A stretch of DNA of 64,000 nt from Synanceia verrucosa. Taxonomy: Eukaryota > Chordata > Actinopteri > Perciformes > Synanceiidae. The notes beneath the pieces are model-generated. The model was not told the origin of the DNA and searched no databases. It saw nothing but the letters and a program-made list of their open reading frames with translations. Made by a program: the position numbers and the translations under genes. Each line of letters starts with the position of its first letter. The first letter of the stretch is position 1. Location: contig CM056559.1 of the NCBI GenBank assembly GCA_029721515.1, forward strand, positions 7,441,001 through 7,505,000, given 5' to 3'. Below are positions 12,891 through 24,614 of the stretch, piece by piece.

Positions 12891-13189
12891 AAAAATACTG
12901 TTTGCAGACTGGCACTGCAGTTGCTATCAAGACTGGCATATTCATGATTCAAGTGGCTTCTAGCAATGACTATCTGAAGTATCCAGATCTTTCCTTCAGT
13001 AAAAGTACCACTACTCTGTGAAATCCTATTTGACCCTAAATGTCTCGAATCAGAATCATACTCAGTGCTTAACAAATAGTCCACCACCCAGTACATCTAC
13101 AGTTTTACGGATATGTTATACAGTGCAGTGCAAATGAACTTTGTACTATAAATATCTTACCATGGGTCATACGTGTTTATTATCTGTAT

Positions 13190-13325
13190 ATACATTTTTA
13201 TACTTTTTATATTGCTCTTCTTATACTTTATATCGTAAAATAGTATGCTTTCTGTTATATTTCTTTTTCTGTTGCTGCAAAATAATTCCCAGGTTGGGAT
13301 CAATAAAGTAATTCTATTTTATAAG
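13190..13325 (+). repeat. Degenerate LINE/SINE 3' tail (L2-like)
   Basis: The ending TTCCCAGGTTGGGATCAATA with AAG repeats resembles the stereotyped 3' tail of teleost L2-type elements, in which a short hairpin is followed by a GGGATCAATAAAGT tail. No coding part remains. The assignment is from memory of the motif. Confidence 0.5.
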
Positions 13326-13400
13326 GTGTTATATATGCTGCCCTAAATTAAAAGTATTGCTGACTGTTGCCAGTCACCAGTGACAAAGGTAACCACTTGT

Positions 13401-13434
13401 CAGTGGTCATAATGTTATGCTTTATTAGTGTATA
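13401..13434 (+). repeat. Solo terminal fragment of the Tc1-like family found at 16.0 kb
   Basis: The sequence CAGTGGTCATAATGTTATGC and the following TTATTAGTGTATA closely match the right terminal repeat of the element at 16000-16513. A related CAGTGAC segment lies just before it. It appears to be a nearly complete deletion product of the same family. Confidence 0.55.
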
Positions 13435-13869
13435 TTTAATGCTATTATTATTATTATTATAAAGCACATTGTTCGTTTTTTGATTGAGATGCCAAATTAC
13501 AGTTATTTACTTGCTTTTCTGAACAGAAAAATGTTTTAGTGGTTGTTCTGGCCCAAATTTGGATATAAAAAGGCGAATTAAGTTTAAATTCCTCACTCCT
13601 GTTCAAAATGATGAAGTGTAGGGAACGCACTGAGAAAGATTCTGAATTCAAGCTCTCCATGATGCTGGAGGCGCTTTGAGACAAGCAGAGCAGGTGGTCT
13701 AATAATATGTAAAACACTGTGTAACACTGGAGTATAATTATTGTAACATTAATATGTAGCCTCAACATTACTAATTTTGCAGCTGTAAAATGCAGGTATG
13801 TAATTTGTAATCATGTTTGTATAGCTGGGTAGCTCAATCTATAATATTACATCATTATTTCGTATTTTA

Positions 13870-14940
13870 TTTATGTACAGTATATAATAATAATCTGAAT
13901 CTGAGGTATAATAATAATCTGAATCTGCAAAGTAACTAGTAAGCAAATCTATCAAAAGAAATGTAGTGGAGTAAAAAATGGCGACTAAATGTTGTGTTGT
14001 AGAAGTATAAAGTAGCTTATTGTCAAATGTTGTGGGGAATAATTACACAATAAAATACTGAACAACTTAAGTCTGCATATGCAGTTAACTGAACCTGCCG
14101 ACAGTTACATGGCTATCACATTTACTACATTTAAGTATTGTACTGCATTTTTGAGGCAACTGCTTCACTTGATGCAACTTGATATTTCCAATTTACTACA
14201 TTTCACTTTTTTTACTCCACTGTATTTATCTGGCAGCTATAGTTACTTTAGGTTAGTACTTTGCATATGAATGATGCACAGTGGTGGGCAGTAATGGAAT
14301 ACATTTACTTGAGTACTGTACTTAAGTACATTTTTTGAGTATCTGTATTTTAGTTGAGTATTTGGTTTTTTTTTTTGATACTTCTAACTTTCACTCCACT
14401 ACATTTGAAAGACAAATATTGTACTTTGGACTCAGCTACATTTCTAGGAAGCTTGTCGTTACTCTTTCCTTTTAGGCTTAGCGGAGCTTTGTAGTCAGCT
14501 GTTGGTGTTTTTCTTTTCTAAAATGCTATTGGCCACACACTGTGCTCCTCCAGAATGGACCAGTCACAGTCACTGCTCACACCTGGGATGGATTTGGAAA
14601 TACGTCATCCTCGCTCTGTGTATCAAGTTCTCCTGTGTTCATTCAAACAACTCCTCAATGGAGATGGAATGAAAAAGACAAGCTGAGAAACCACCCATGG
14701 TCATATCTAAGCTCCATGTTAGAGATTTAGAAAATGAGAAATGATTCCTATGAAATGTGTTTTGTGTTCGCTGTGAACAAACTACATTTCTGCATTCAAG
14801 AACTCACCGTCCAACCTGTGACAACAATACAGCGATGTCCTGATATTAGAAAATGTACTTTTGAATACTTAAGTATCTTTAAAATTAAGTACTTTAGTAC
14901 TTTAACTTGAGTAAATCTGTGACCAAGAAAATACTGCATA
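13870..14940. repeat. TACTTAAGTA-rich dispersed repeats (two adjacent copies)
   Basis: Two adjacent blocks (about 13870-14285 and 14281-14935) are full of TACTTGAGTA/ACTTAAGTA motifs and short phrases such as TCTGCAAAGTAACTAGTA and GTAGTGGAGTA, typical of a very common teleost interspersed repeat. The second starts with CAGTGGTGGGCAGTAA, like a hAT-type terminus, and ends in a roughly inverted copy (TACTTTAACTTGAGTAAATC). Smaller relatives occur near 23520-23650, 41935-42000 and 44365-44560. Confidence 0.6.
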
Positions 14941-15063
14941 TGAATCAGTCATATTTGTCCCATATGCTGTACATAGCGTTGGGTGATCATGCTGTATTGT
15001 TCCTCTAAAACTCGAAGTACTGAAAGGAACACGCCACCGTATTTCCGTACTGAAATATGTCAC

Positions 15064-15108
15064 CGCAGTAATATCATCACTCATTCGTCACTTGATGATA
15101 TTACTGCG
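15064..15108. repeat. Perfect 16-bp inverted repeat (hairpin)
   Basis: CGCAGTAATATCATCA at 15064-15079 is perfectly inverted at 15093-15108 with a 13-base loop. It is not part of any recognised gene. Confidence 0.8.
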
Positions 15109-15999
15109 CCGACATCGAAGTGCTCCCTAGTGTAATTCCACCATACATTATAGTTATCCTTTTTATCTGCTTAGAAAATCGCCATGTTTTATTTTGTGCA
15201 ACCATACTTGGGTTATATAACTACTCATGTGAACTTATTTAAATAGGGAAAATGTGGAAGTGCTCGCCGCTTCTAACGTCACCTCTGTTTGGTTCCCAAG
15301 GAAAGTACTGGGCTATGGTACATGCTAACAAAATAGCCCCTTGCACCAGAGCGATTGAGTGCACGCACAAAGACGAGAGAGGTAGGCTATGTATCAACTT
15401 GCCTAAGATCAGGGAAGAACATATTTCAGTATGGAGTAACAGTGGCGTGTTTCTTTAAGGTTTTGAATGCATGGCTTGTACTGGTACTTCTTTCACTAAT
15501 GAAAGATGAAGAGTTCAAGTACTGTATAACACTTCCTAATCAGTACAAAGATGCTGAAGCTTAACCACACCTGTAAGTGCTGGGTTAAAACTCATCAAGT
15601 CACTTTAGAAGCATCAAGGACAGTGAAATGTAGTCTAATACCTCTAAAAATGACCCAATCTGTATTGTGTATCACCAAATATTCATGAGAACAGATACTG
15701 AGATCCCAAAAAAAGTGGGTCACACATCATCAAGTTTTATAACAAACCCTGGGATTGGCCTGAGGTGATTTCTTTAAAAAAGGGCTCCTCCTTTGTTACT
15801 GTCATAACTTGTTTTTATGCTGCTCAGGTGTTCGATCATGTGACTCAGTGTACAACATGTAATTACAGTTGATAGCTGTTGTAGGACAGAAATCTATTGC
15901 AAGATTAAACTAAACAATTTTGGTTAATATGACCCTTTACAGGTGCAATACTACCGAAAAAGATCATACAAGAGGGCTCTAACAACTGATTATACCATG

Positions 16000-16513
16000 T
16001 ACACCAATCAGTATCATTACATTATGACCACTGACAGGTGAAGTGAATAACATTGGTTATCTCTTCATTGTGGCACCTGGGCTATATAAAGCAACAAATG
16101 AACATGTGGGCCTCAGTTGATGAATTACAAGCAGGAAAAGGGGGCATGCGTGAGGATTTGAGTGAGTTTGACAACAAGAGCCATGAGACCTGTGATGTCA
16201 AGAGGACTGGGTCAGATCATCTCCAGAACTGCAGGTCTTGTGGGGTGTTCCTGGTCTGCAATGGTCAGTATCTGTCAAAAGTGGTCCAAGGAAGGACCAG
16301 TGGTGAACCAGAGACAGGGTCATGGGAGGACAAGGATCATTGGTGCCAATGGGGTGTGAGGGCTGGTCCTGGTGGGCCGATCCAACAGACCAGAGAAGTT
16401 AATGCTGGTTCTGATAGAAAGGAGTCAGGATACACAAAGCATCGTTGCGCAGTTTTGGCAGGAGAAATCACAATATTGGGCAGCTGGTCATAATGCTATG
16501 CCTGATTGGTGTA
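16000..16513 (+). mobile_element. Internally deleted Tc1-like DNA transposon
   Basis: Terminal inverted repeats TACACCAATCAG... at 16000-16031 and their inverse at 16485-16513 (TGGTCATAATG...GATTGGTGTA) bound a 514-bp element, with TA at the outer ends as expected for Tc1/mariner. A frame at 16053-16493 retains the phrase order of the N-terminal helix-turn-helix region of a widespread fish Tc1-like transposase, including a KVVQG..SGEPE segment. The catalytic core is deleted, and the region between the retained transposase segments and the right repeat is missing. It is a non-autonomous remnant. Confidence 0.75.
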
Positions 16514-17461
16514 TATAAATAAGATATACTGTACATGCATACTGAAATTAAAATTTTCAAATTTATTTTTGAGCTTGCAAGTGCTTATTTGATGATTTCT
16601 GAATGTGAAAAGGTATGAAGATCACAATGAGAAGGGTGAACATTATAACTTATTATGCTGCTCAAGTTGGCAAATTATCCTTTACTGTAGAGTTGTGAAT
16701 TATTAGGTGTGAGGCTGTTTGCTGCTGGCATTTAACAAAACTTTATAAAAGCACTGGCTGTTAAGCGTGGCCTTGTGTTATATAATATAGGATGTTTGTT
16801 AACTGTATTTTTCACTGCAATGCCCCCAAGAGACCCTTTAGTGGACCTGTGTTGAATTGCCTTGACTGTCAAAAGCCATAGAGACAAGACACCTGTTTTG
16901 TCCCCTGAGAGTTACTGTGACTGTCATTCCTCTTTCAACATAAACATCCATAGATGCCTTTGTTCCCATTGAGAGCATGTAAAGTGTATTGTTCCGCACA
17001 TGTCTGTGAGTCACATTCATGGGCACCTGAGTGTTATGTACAGAGGACTGGCATTGTTGCGAATTGTAAGGAATGCACATTGATAACATTATACTGTTAG
17101 TTATGGGACATATAGAAGGAGTTTAACAATTTACAGCTATCCTCAATTGTCCTTCGACATTTTATATTTGGCACTATTCCACAAGTTATAATCCATATAT
17201 ACTATTTTTTGGGGGACCAATACCAATCTCAGTATGGGATTTGAGTTCAACACAAAGATGTGTCAGAAAACACTGTTGATAAAAATTCCTTGGAGGAATG
17301 GCTATTGCAAATTGGCAAGTTTCTGGGGGGGGTGAGATGCCGCCATTGTGTCTGTCCATTCTATACAAAACTGCATAGCATACTGACTGGACATGGGGAA
17401 ACAGCAATGCTCTGTTCAAAGGGTACAAAATCTGGCGACCACCACCTCTAAAACTCTCGAA

Positions 17462-17871
17462 TTAACTCTTTGAGTGCCATTGATGACTGTAGACTTCCAA
17501 GTGGTTTTTCGGCAGCAGGCACAAGAGGGTGCTATCACACAGTCTGTGAGTAATGATGGAGCTTCTGGGATTTGTAGTCGGGAGATAAAGAGACGGTATA
17601 CACCAGAGAGATCAAAGCAGGAAGTGGAAACGATCACGATTAGAGAGCAAAACAAACGGAATCTGGACAAACATTGGTGATTTTGATGAAATTAGCCTCT
17701 ACTCTACTGATGAAAAAAATGGAACAAGGCAAAAAATGTTTTTGCATGATGAAATAGTCTCTTCTTTTATTTGAGCTGTTCTGTGGGTCTTAAAAAATGA
17801 CTCAAAATGGCCAAAAACATTGCCACAAGGCACTTTCACTTTTATGAAAGGGTTGGCACTCAATGAGTTAA
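17462..17871. mobile_element. piggyBac-type MITE with TTAA ends
   Basis: TTAACTCTTTGAGTGCCA at 17462-17479 and its near-perfect inverse TTGGCACTCAATGAGTTAA at 17853-17871 bound a 410-bp element. The TTAA on both ends is the obligatory piggyBac target. The interior has no transposase frame. A second internal motif (CAAGGCACTTTCACTT...GAAAGGG) lies next to the right end, as in some piggyBac subterminal repeats. Confidence 0.75.
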
Positions 17872-17879
17872 GCTTACAA

Positions 17880-19660
17880 TCATGTTTTTTAATGTTTTTA
17901 ATGTTTCTCTTTCTTGCTCTGGGTTTGGTTTTTACCCACTTCTGAAGGAAATATCTGCGTCTTTAGCTGCTAAATGCTCCACGGTGTTCACTAGCTAGTT
18001 GCTTTTTTGGTAATAAGCGGATATGGTGTACAGTGGCAGTACACTGGATGCACTGTTACTAAATGATCTGAAACACAATGTCTTTGATATTCCTGGACTA
18101 CAAGTTCTTGTTATTGAAAATGTATACGGTGATACTGATATGTCTACAAAAAGCTGGGCCTTACAGTCCATGCATCTCAGTAAAGCTAACAAAGCTTGCT
18201 ATTGGTTTACTCCAATCCCAGTTAACACAGGAACCCAGCGTCGTCATCATCGTGGATTTCAGATACAAACTGAGGTTAAATTCATCCTTAAATGGTCAAA
18301 GTGGGAGTTTCACATTCATGCTGAGTCATGGATTCTTTAGATGACTGTATTTCTACAAAACCAGAAAACACAACTATATCCATTCTCTTTTATTATTGAA
18401 CATTTGTGCTTTTGATTGTGGCTCCTGACCCAAATCTCCACAGACACGTACCAGGCTATCACTATTCCCCAAGGGTGTCTACATTTGCTGCTTCTGGGTC
18501 CAAGTTTTGAAGAATTGTGCCCCTCAGTAACAGTGATGGCATGGCTTGCAGACAAAGGAAGATTAAAACTGCCATTTGACATTGGATACTTCTAAAGTAA
18601 TCCAACAAGCACCTTTTTTCAGGATATATTCCTGTGGTGTATTGTGGTGCATCTCTTTAGGGACCTGAGTGACTCAGGAGTCCCTATCGTGTTGTGATGT
18701 TTCACAAAAGACTTTAGAGTTCTCTCATAGGTGTGTCTTTTATCCGCAGACTGTACAAAACAGCAGCAAAATTTTCTATTTACAGTTTACAGCCTGAGGC
18801 CATAACAAAAACTGATCCATTACAAAACTTGCACTCGGAAGAACAATAATGAGACTTTTATCTCATCATAAGATCTCTGAAGGGAACACTTGTGATCAGA
18901 TTAGTGATCCGGCTCTTTCATGGTCCTAAGAAAAATAAGCTCTGTTTATGGTTTCATGGGCAATGCTGTCCTGCCCATACCCATGACAGCAATCAAGTGT
19001 TTTCCATTGCACAGCATCATTTCCAGCCATTAACCTTGTATTACCACACATCTTAAGTTGCTTCTGATGCCAGACCAAATGTGAGATGATTGTGAATGTA
19101 TTAAATATCCCTACAAGAGAAGACAAAGTCAGGCTCAATCTGACGATGTGTCGGTAAACATCTTTTTGCCATTAGTACATCCAGGAAACAAATTATTAGT
19201 GAGTATCAGGGAACTCATTCATTTCTCAAGGAAAAGCACCCAGTTTTAATTTCCTGTATCTGTCTTTAAATAAATGCTGACCTCATTGAGAATTGGCACA
19301 AGCTAAAGTCTCTCTGCTGAGATCAAGATCATGCCATAGTACAACCAAGCTGCGGACTGGCATGTGTCGTGGCATGAGAACGCAATTTTTTTTTGACAAA
19401 TGATAAAAACCCAGTTTACCATTTGTCTTAAGACAAACACCACTTTGCATTTGTATGTACAGAAGCACCAGTGTTTTATGTTGTTAATAACCATAACTTA
19501 ACACCAGTAAATTGTGGCAAAGAACTGTGTCATCTTAGAATAATTTTAGATGGTTTTTCAGTCATCATTCAAATTCAAAATATATGTAAAATGTGGAGAA
19601 AAAAAAGTTAAAAGCCCAACTCATGTTACACTATTGTGTGAGACGTCCCTCACACGCCCC
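17880..19660. other. Gap upstream of the ZPLD1-like pair
   Basis: No exon or complete repeat could be supported. Frames such as 18023-18340 (+) have no recognisable domain and no splice context. Confidence 0.5.
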
Positions 19661-19674
19661 TGCTGGGGCAACAG

Positions 19675-19681
19675 TATATAT
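19675..19681 (+). promoter_or_regulatory. TATA box of ZPLD1-like gene A
   Basis: TATATAT lies 40 bases before the proposed start codon. The tandem copy B has TATAAAT at the identical distance, which supports both as core promoters and implies a very short 5' leader. Confidence 0.6.
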
Positions 19682-19714
19682 GGGGAGTTCAGGTAGCTGA
19701 TCGCAAGATAGAAA

Positions 19715-22700
19715 ATGAAGACTTACAGGTGAGTTCCTGCAGTAAGTTTAACTCTTTTTTTCCTGGTAGCTTGCATTGAATGAAAAAAAAACACTCTTTA
19801 ATGAAAATATGTAAAATGATTTCTCACTTTTTTGTTTCTGGATTCATTTATGAAAATAAACTTAACATTTGAGATGGTTTTGGAGTCTTTAAGATATCAG
19901 TGTTGACAGTTTAATTCAAATTGTTTTGATATGTGTTTGTGGAACAGCTTGTATTTTGCAGTATATTTATTTAGAATCTGCAATGAATTGAAGGACAAGT
20001 AATTTCATTTTTCAGTTGTCTATTTTTTTCTGAAACAATGCATACATGCTGACACAGCCCAGGCTGAAGCATGTCTTTCCTTTTGCCTTCAAGTGGCTGC
20101 TTACTGTAAGTTGCAAAATGGGCTTCAGTAACTGTAGACTTTTCCTTCATGTACAGGAAGGCTGGTAGCTTGTCTTTGATGTCAAAAACAGTTTTCTTTC
20201 AAAGCGTGGTGAATGCCTCGGTTCCCATTGTTTTGCTGCTTTCTCACAGGTCCACACTCAGAACAATGAGACTGGTCATCCTTGTGTGCCAGCTTGGCCT
20301 CATTCTGAGGACAGAAGCCCAGATACCAGATGCTTGTATTGTCAGTAATACAAACAGACCTCCAGGTGTGTGGTATTTATTGCATATGTTCTTTCTTATT
20401 GATATTTTCACACTTCCAGTTTGATTTACTTCCTTTTTTTCCACCCCTCCCAGAAAACTCGGACATAACTGTGGTCTGCGGCACTAAGTATATGGACCTG
20501 AGCATCTACCTTTGCCCCATCTACCAAGCTCTTTACAATGAGTCTCTGATGGTCCTCAATGACCAGATGGACACATCTGATTGTTATGGGACTGCTGACT
20601 GGAATGTGGACCCACCAGTCTTAAAATTCAAATTACCAATGAATGAAAGTTCCATCTCATTCTGCAATAATAAGTTTCAGGTATTGTTCAGAAGAGCTTC
20701 AGCATTTTTTTTAAAGTGTATATCAATTGAAACACTTGGTTCGTCAGATTTATAAAAAGATCTGTAGCTAACACAAGAAGATTTCACTGTCATACAGTTT
20801 AATGGAATTGAATAGAACTATAAGAAAATTAAGGAGTGAAAAGTCAATACATTTTGAATTCCTGCATTAAAGAATAAATCAGAAAACTGACATAAACTGA
20901 TTTCAGTGAAATATACCTTTGTTTTTTTCAATAGATCATCAATGAAGTTGGGACTGGAGAGTTTGCCCATTTCTCAAACGTCCAGTACGTGAACATCTCT
21001 GGCAGTGTTACCTCTGTAGACCTCTCTCAGGGTACGATCACCTATCGCCAGCAGATCCTGTATAAGTTCTCCTGCTACTACCCCATGCATTATATTGTGA
21101 ACAACACTCAACTAGCCGTGTGAGTATGTCATGAAGAACACTTATGCTACCTGTTTAACTGTTCATTTTGATTGAATCTTACTCATAGTCTTTTGACGGA
21201 AATGCGATTTAGTTTTAGTATTTTTTAGTCATCTGAATTTTATTTATTTTAGTCCAGTTTTAGTCAATGAAATATCATTACATTTTCATTGACTAAATGC
21301 ACCCTGGGTTAGTTTATTGGATAACTTACTGATTCGTCCCTCCTTAACATTTCGTCCTTCTTTATTGGCTGATGAATGTGTCAATTGTTTTTGTCATAGA
21401 TTTTTATTTAGTTATCATCTTGTTGTCAGAAAAAAAAACTGTCGTTGAGAGACATTACGAAAAATTTTCATCAACAAAATTAACATTGATGTGAAATAAC
21501 CAGGATAGAGCTACATTCAGATTAATCCGATTTATTTTGTATTTGATACAGAGCAGGTGTGAGTATTGCCATCAGAGACAACAATGGTAGCTTCATCAGC
21601 ACCCTGAGTATGCTGCTCTACCAAGTAAGACCTGCTCTACAATAACTTTAAACATTTAGCTTGTTTTAAAATATTTTGTAACTTTATTTTTTTCTTATGG
21701 AACAGGATGAAAATCACCTACAGATACTCAATATCCCACAAACTGGTCTAAACCTGAAGACTAAGATTTATGTTGTCGTAATGGCTACCAATCTTACAGA
21801 AAGGTAGGTAGTTTTGACAGTTTACGGTCAACCATAATTTACATAAAAAGACACTTAAAATCCACCTGTCTGGCCTCGTAGGTTCAACGTGCTGCTGGAC
21901 AGATGCTACGCATCAACAAGTCCATATCCTGAATCCAGCACCTTTTATGACCTCTTTGTAGGGTGAGTCTCATTAAGAAACAGCAGCATGTAAAAGCATC
22001 CAAGCTTGCTCTTTGTACTTCCACATGTGCAGGCATATTAACCTGTCTCACTTTCACCCAAGGTGTCAACGTGACGCACAAACTAAGGTGGAGCACAATG
22101 GGGACTCTCAGAAGGCATACTTCTCCTTTGAGGTCTTCAGATTTGTGGAGCACAAAAATCAAACAGTTTCTACTTTCTACCTGCACTGCCTCACGAGGCT
22201 CTGCGAGGTGTCAGAGTGCAACAGTTTAAAGCCTGTGAGTAGACCCCAGAGTGACTTTCAGAGTCCTATCACAGTAATAACTGTACTTACAGCATTACAC
22301 AGAAGTTTTGATTGTCTTGTATTCATTTTTAGCAAAACTGTTCTGTTACAAGTGGAAGGAGAAAGAGAGAGGCCCCAAACACGTTGAATGCTACAGTCAC
22401 CTCGACTCTCATTGTTGTGGGAGACAAGACCGCTGGTGCGTCTTTAGGGCAAAATTCAACAAATGGAGATATTCCTTTATCCTGTCACAATAACAATATG
22501 TATATGGTGAAAGTGAATAAGCTCATTTCCCAAAATGTCAAATTATTCATTTTGCTTAATTATGCCAGTAACAACTCAAAAAGTCATCCCTGGCCATTAT
22601 TGACCATAGTTTTGATTATGTTTTTCAGGAGACGCTCAAAATTTCTTGGCCTCTTCCGGTAGGAATCTTGGTCCCTCCCTGGTCACTAATTCATGAAACC

Positions 22701-22891
22701 CAAGTGTAATAATGTATTATCTCTTCACACCTTTCTCCTTTCCTGCTCACACAGGTATGTTGCCTGAGAGCACCTACAGCAGCCCTGTGGTGGCTGTAAT
22801 TGTCTGCATCATCATCCTAACTCTTCTTCTCATCGCCATGGCGGGTTACTTCGCGTGGTACATCAGACGGAGAAAACCCATCATCTCGTAA
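19715..22891 (+). CDS. ZPLD1-like zona pellucida-domain membrane protein, tandem copy A
   Basis: Ten exons (19715-19728, 20250-20365, 20454-20680, 20935-21119, 21552-21624, 21706-21803, 21882-21962, 22063-22234, 22333-22435, 22755-22891) join into 401 codons. The protein has a signal peptide ending near residue 29, a complete ZP module with spaced cysteines and ILYKFSCYYP and VSIAIRDNNGS segments very close to vertebrate ZPLD1, a furin-type site R331-R-K-R334, a transmembrane segment at about 367-391 and a short RRRK tail. ZPLD1 proteins polymerise through the ZP domain into extracellular matrix such as the inner-ear cupula, after furin cleavage. The first exon holds only 14 coding bases. A second in-frame ATG at 20266 is an alternative start. 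The exact orthology within the ZPLD1 family is not settled. Confidence 0.85.
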
Positions 22892-23266
22892 CTGAGACTG
22901 AGAGTCCTTCAACCTCCCAAATTGCCACTTTAGTACCTCATCATTTATTAAGCATGGCAATCATGACAAACAGTGATCAGGAAGCAGGCCATTAGAAACA
23001 CAAGCCAGAAATATCATACTGTCCTTCCACTATTTTCCAGCACTAGAAGGCTGGCAGCAGTAATGTAGACTTGCAACTTTATAATCATCATAATTCACAG
23101 TTAATTAATATGGAGAGATGAGGGCACACAATCTGTACTATAATTGTGTATAATAGTTTTAATAGTGTTGTCAGAGTTATGTTGAAATATTTAATGAATG
23201 GTGGCATCTTTTGTAATTAGTTAGAAATGGTGTACTTTTAAATGTTTTGAGAATCATGAAAAATCT

Positions 23267-23272
23267 AATAAA
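23267..23272 (+). promoter_or_regulatory. Poly(A) signal of ZPLD1-like gene A
   Basis: AATAAA lies about 375 bases after the stop codon of copy A. It is the first canonical hexamer in the 3' flank. Confidence 0.6.
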
Positions 23273-23274
23273 AC

Positions 23275-24570
23275 ACACCATTAAACTAAACTGACTGATA
23301 TAATACAACTGTGTTTCACAGCCAGTGTTTGTCCCAAAAGATCTGTGCGATATTTACTTTTTAGTGATTTTGTTATTTTCAGATGTGTTTTGATATCATC
23401 CACTCTTTAAGTGCAAAAAAATTAAATGGAACAAACCCTGAGGTGGCTCCAAAATATATACTGTATATATATAAAGTAAATAAAGTATATATTTAAACTT
23501 TCAATAGCTGATTGTTTGGACATTCAAGTACTGTAATTAAATACTATTTTGACTTTATTTGAGTATTTCTATTTTCTACTACTTTAAACTTATACTCCAC
23601 TACATATAGGGCGTAAATACTGTACTTTGTACTTTGACTGCATTTTTTTTTTTTGTAGTTTTTTTAATGCCTTTATTTAATTTGCAGATTCAGATAAATA
23701 ATAAAAAAGTCAACAAATACATTATGATAAATCTGTTAAAATAAGACTTCATTAACATGGAATTCACAAGCTGCCTAGCAGCTTATTAAGTAATTAAAAT
23801 TATCTCCACCTTCCACATTAAAGTGATGAACACATTCATGCATCAATACCCATAATCCAATAATGCATTATAATATATCCTTGGCCATGCTGTGTACTTC
23901 TACAAAAGATCTAAGGTTCTTCCTGCGCTACTGGTCTGTTGTTTGGTGCAGAACAAGCCGTGTTCAGTGGGGTTTTATTACTTTTTCACTGAAAATACAG
24001 TAGCTGTCTGTTTTGACCGTAACAATGTTACGAAAGCAATGAGAGTGAACAAAGCATCAGTTGAGGGCCAATATCAGCTAAATAATGAGCTGGAACTCAC
24101 TATGAAGCTTCTTAAAGCTGAACGAAGCTGCAGATCCAGGTGATAACTCCATCATTATAAGCAGCCCCTTTCACTTTGTCATTTGATATATTATTTTAAG
24201 TACTAAAGATGCTTTAAAGTTGCATTTGCAGACAAATTTTGTGAACTTTTAAAACATTTTAGAGAAAACCCAAAAGCTGGTTCATAGCATGCATTTTTCT
24301 GAATCCAGTAAAAATGTCATCACAAAATAATCATCAAATAATAATTTACATGACCTCCGCTACATTCACTACAGCAATGTACTTCACTGAATCAGGATTA
24401 CAGGGTTTTTTAAGCATTAAAAATGCCAAACTACGCGGGAAGTTACACCCAAAGAGCTGATTTACGTTCACACGTAAAAAAGGGCGACACCACAGACACC
24501 ACTGTTGAGGAAGTTGTGCGTGCTCTTTTGTTTGACAAGTTTCTTCTTACGCCTTTTTGTTACTTGGCTG
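23275..24570. other. Spacer between ZPLD1-like copies
   Basis: The spacer is AT-rich, with a TATATA tract near 23455-23475, a TACTT-type dispersed repeat at about 23520-23650 and no supported exon. Confidence 0.5.
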
Positions 24571-24574
24571 CCAG

Positions 24575-24581
24575 TATAAAT
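24575..24581 (+). promoter_or_regulatory. TATA box of ZPLD1-like gene B
   Basis: TATAAAT lies 40 bases upstream of the first-exon ATG, the same spacing as in copy A, although the flanking promoter sequence has diverged. Confidence 0.6.
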
Positions 24582-24614
24582 GGAGAAATTTGGAACCGGA
24601 TCGCCAGATGCAAA

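Noticed and set aside
16053..16493. A 146-residue plus-strand frame as a possible gene
   Set aside because: It is the residue of a Tc1-like transposase between terminal inverted repeats, with the catalytic part deleted.
18023..18340. A 105-residue plus-strand frame
   Set aside because: No recognisable domain or splice signals, and an overlapping alternative frame of similar length suggests chance.
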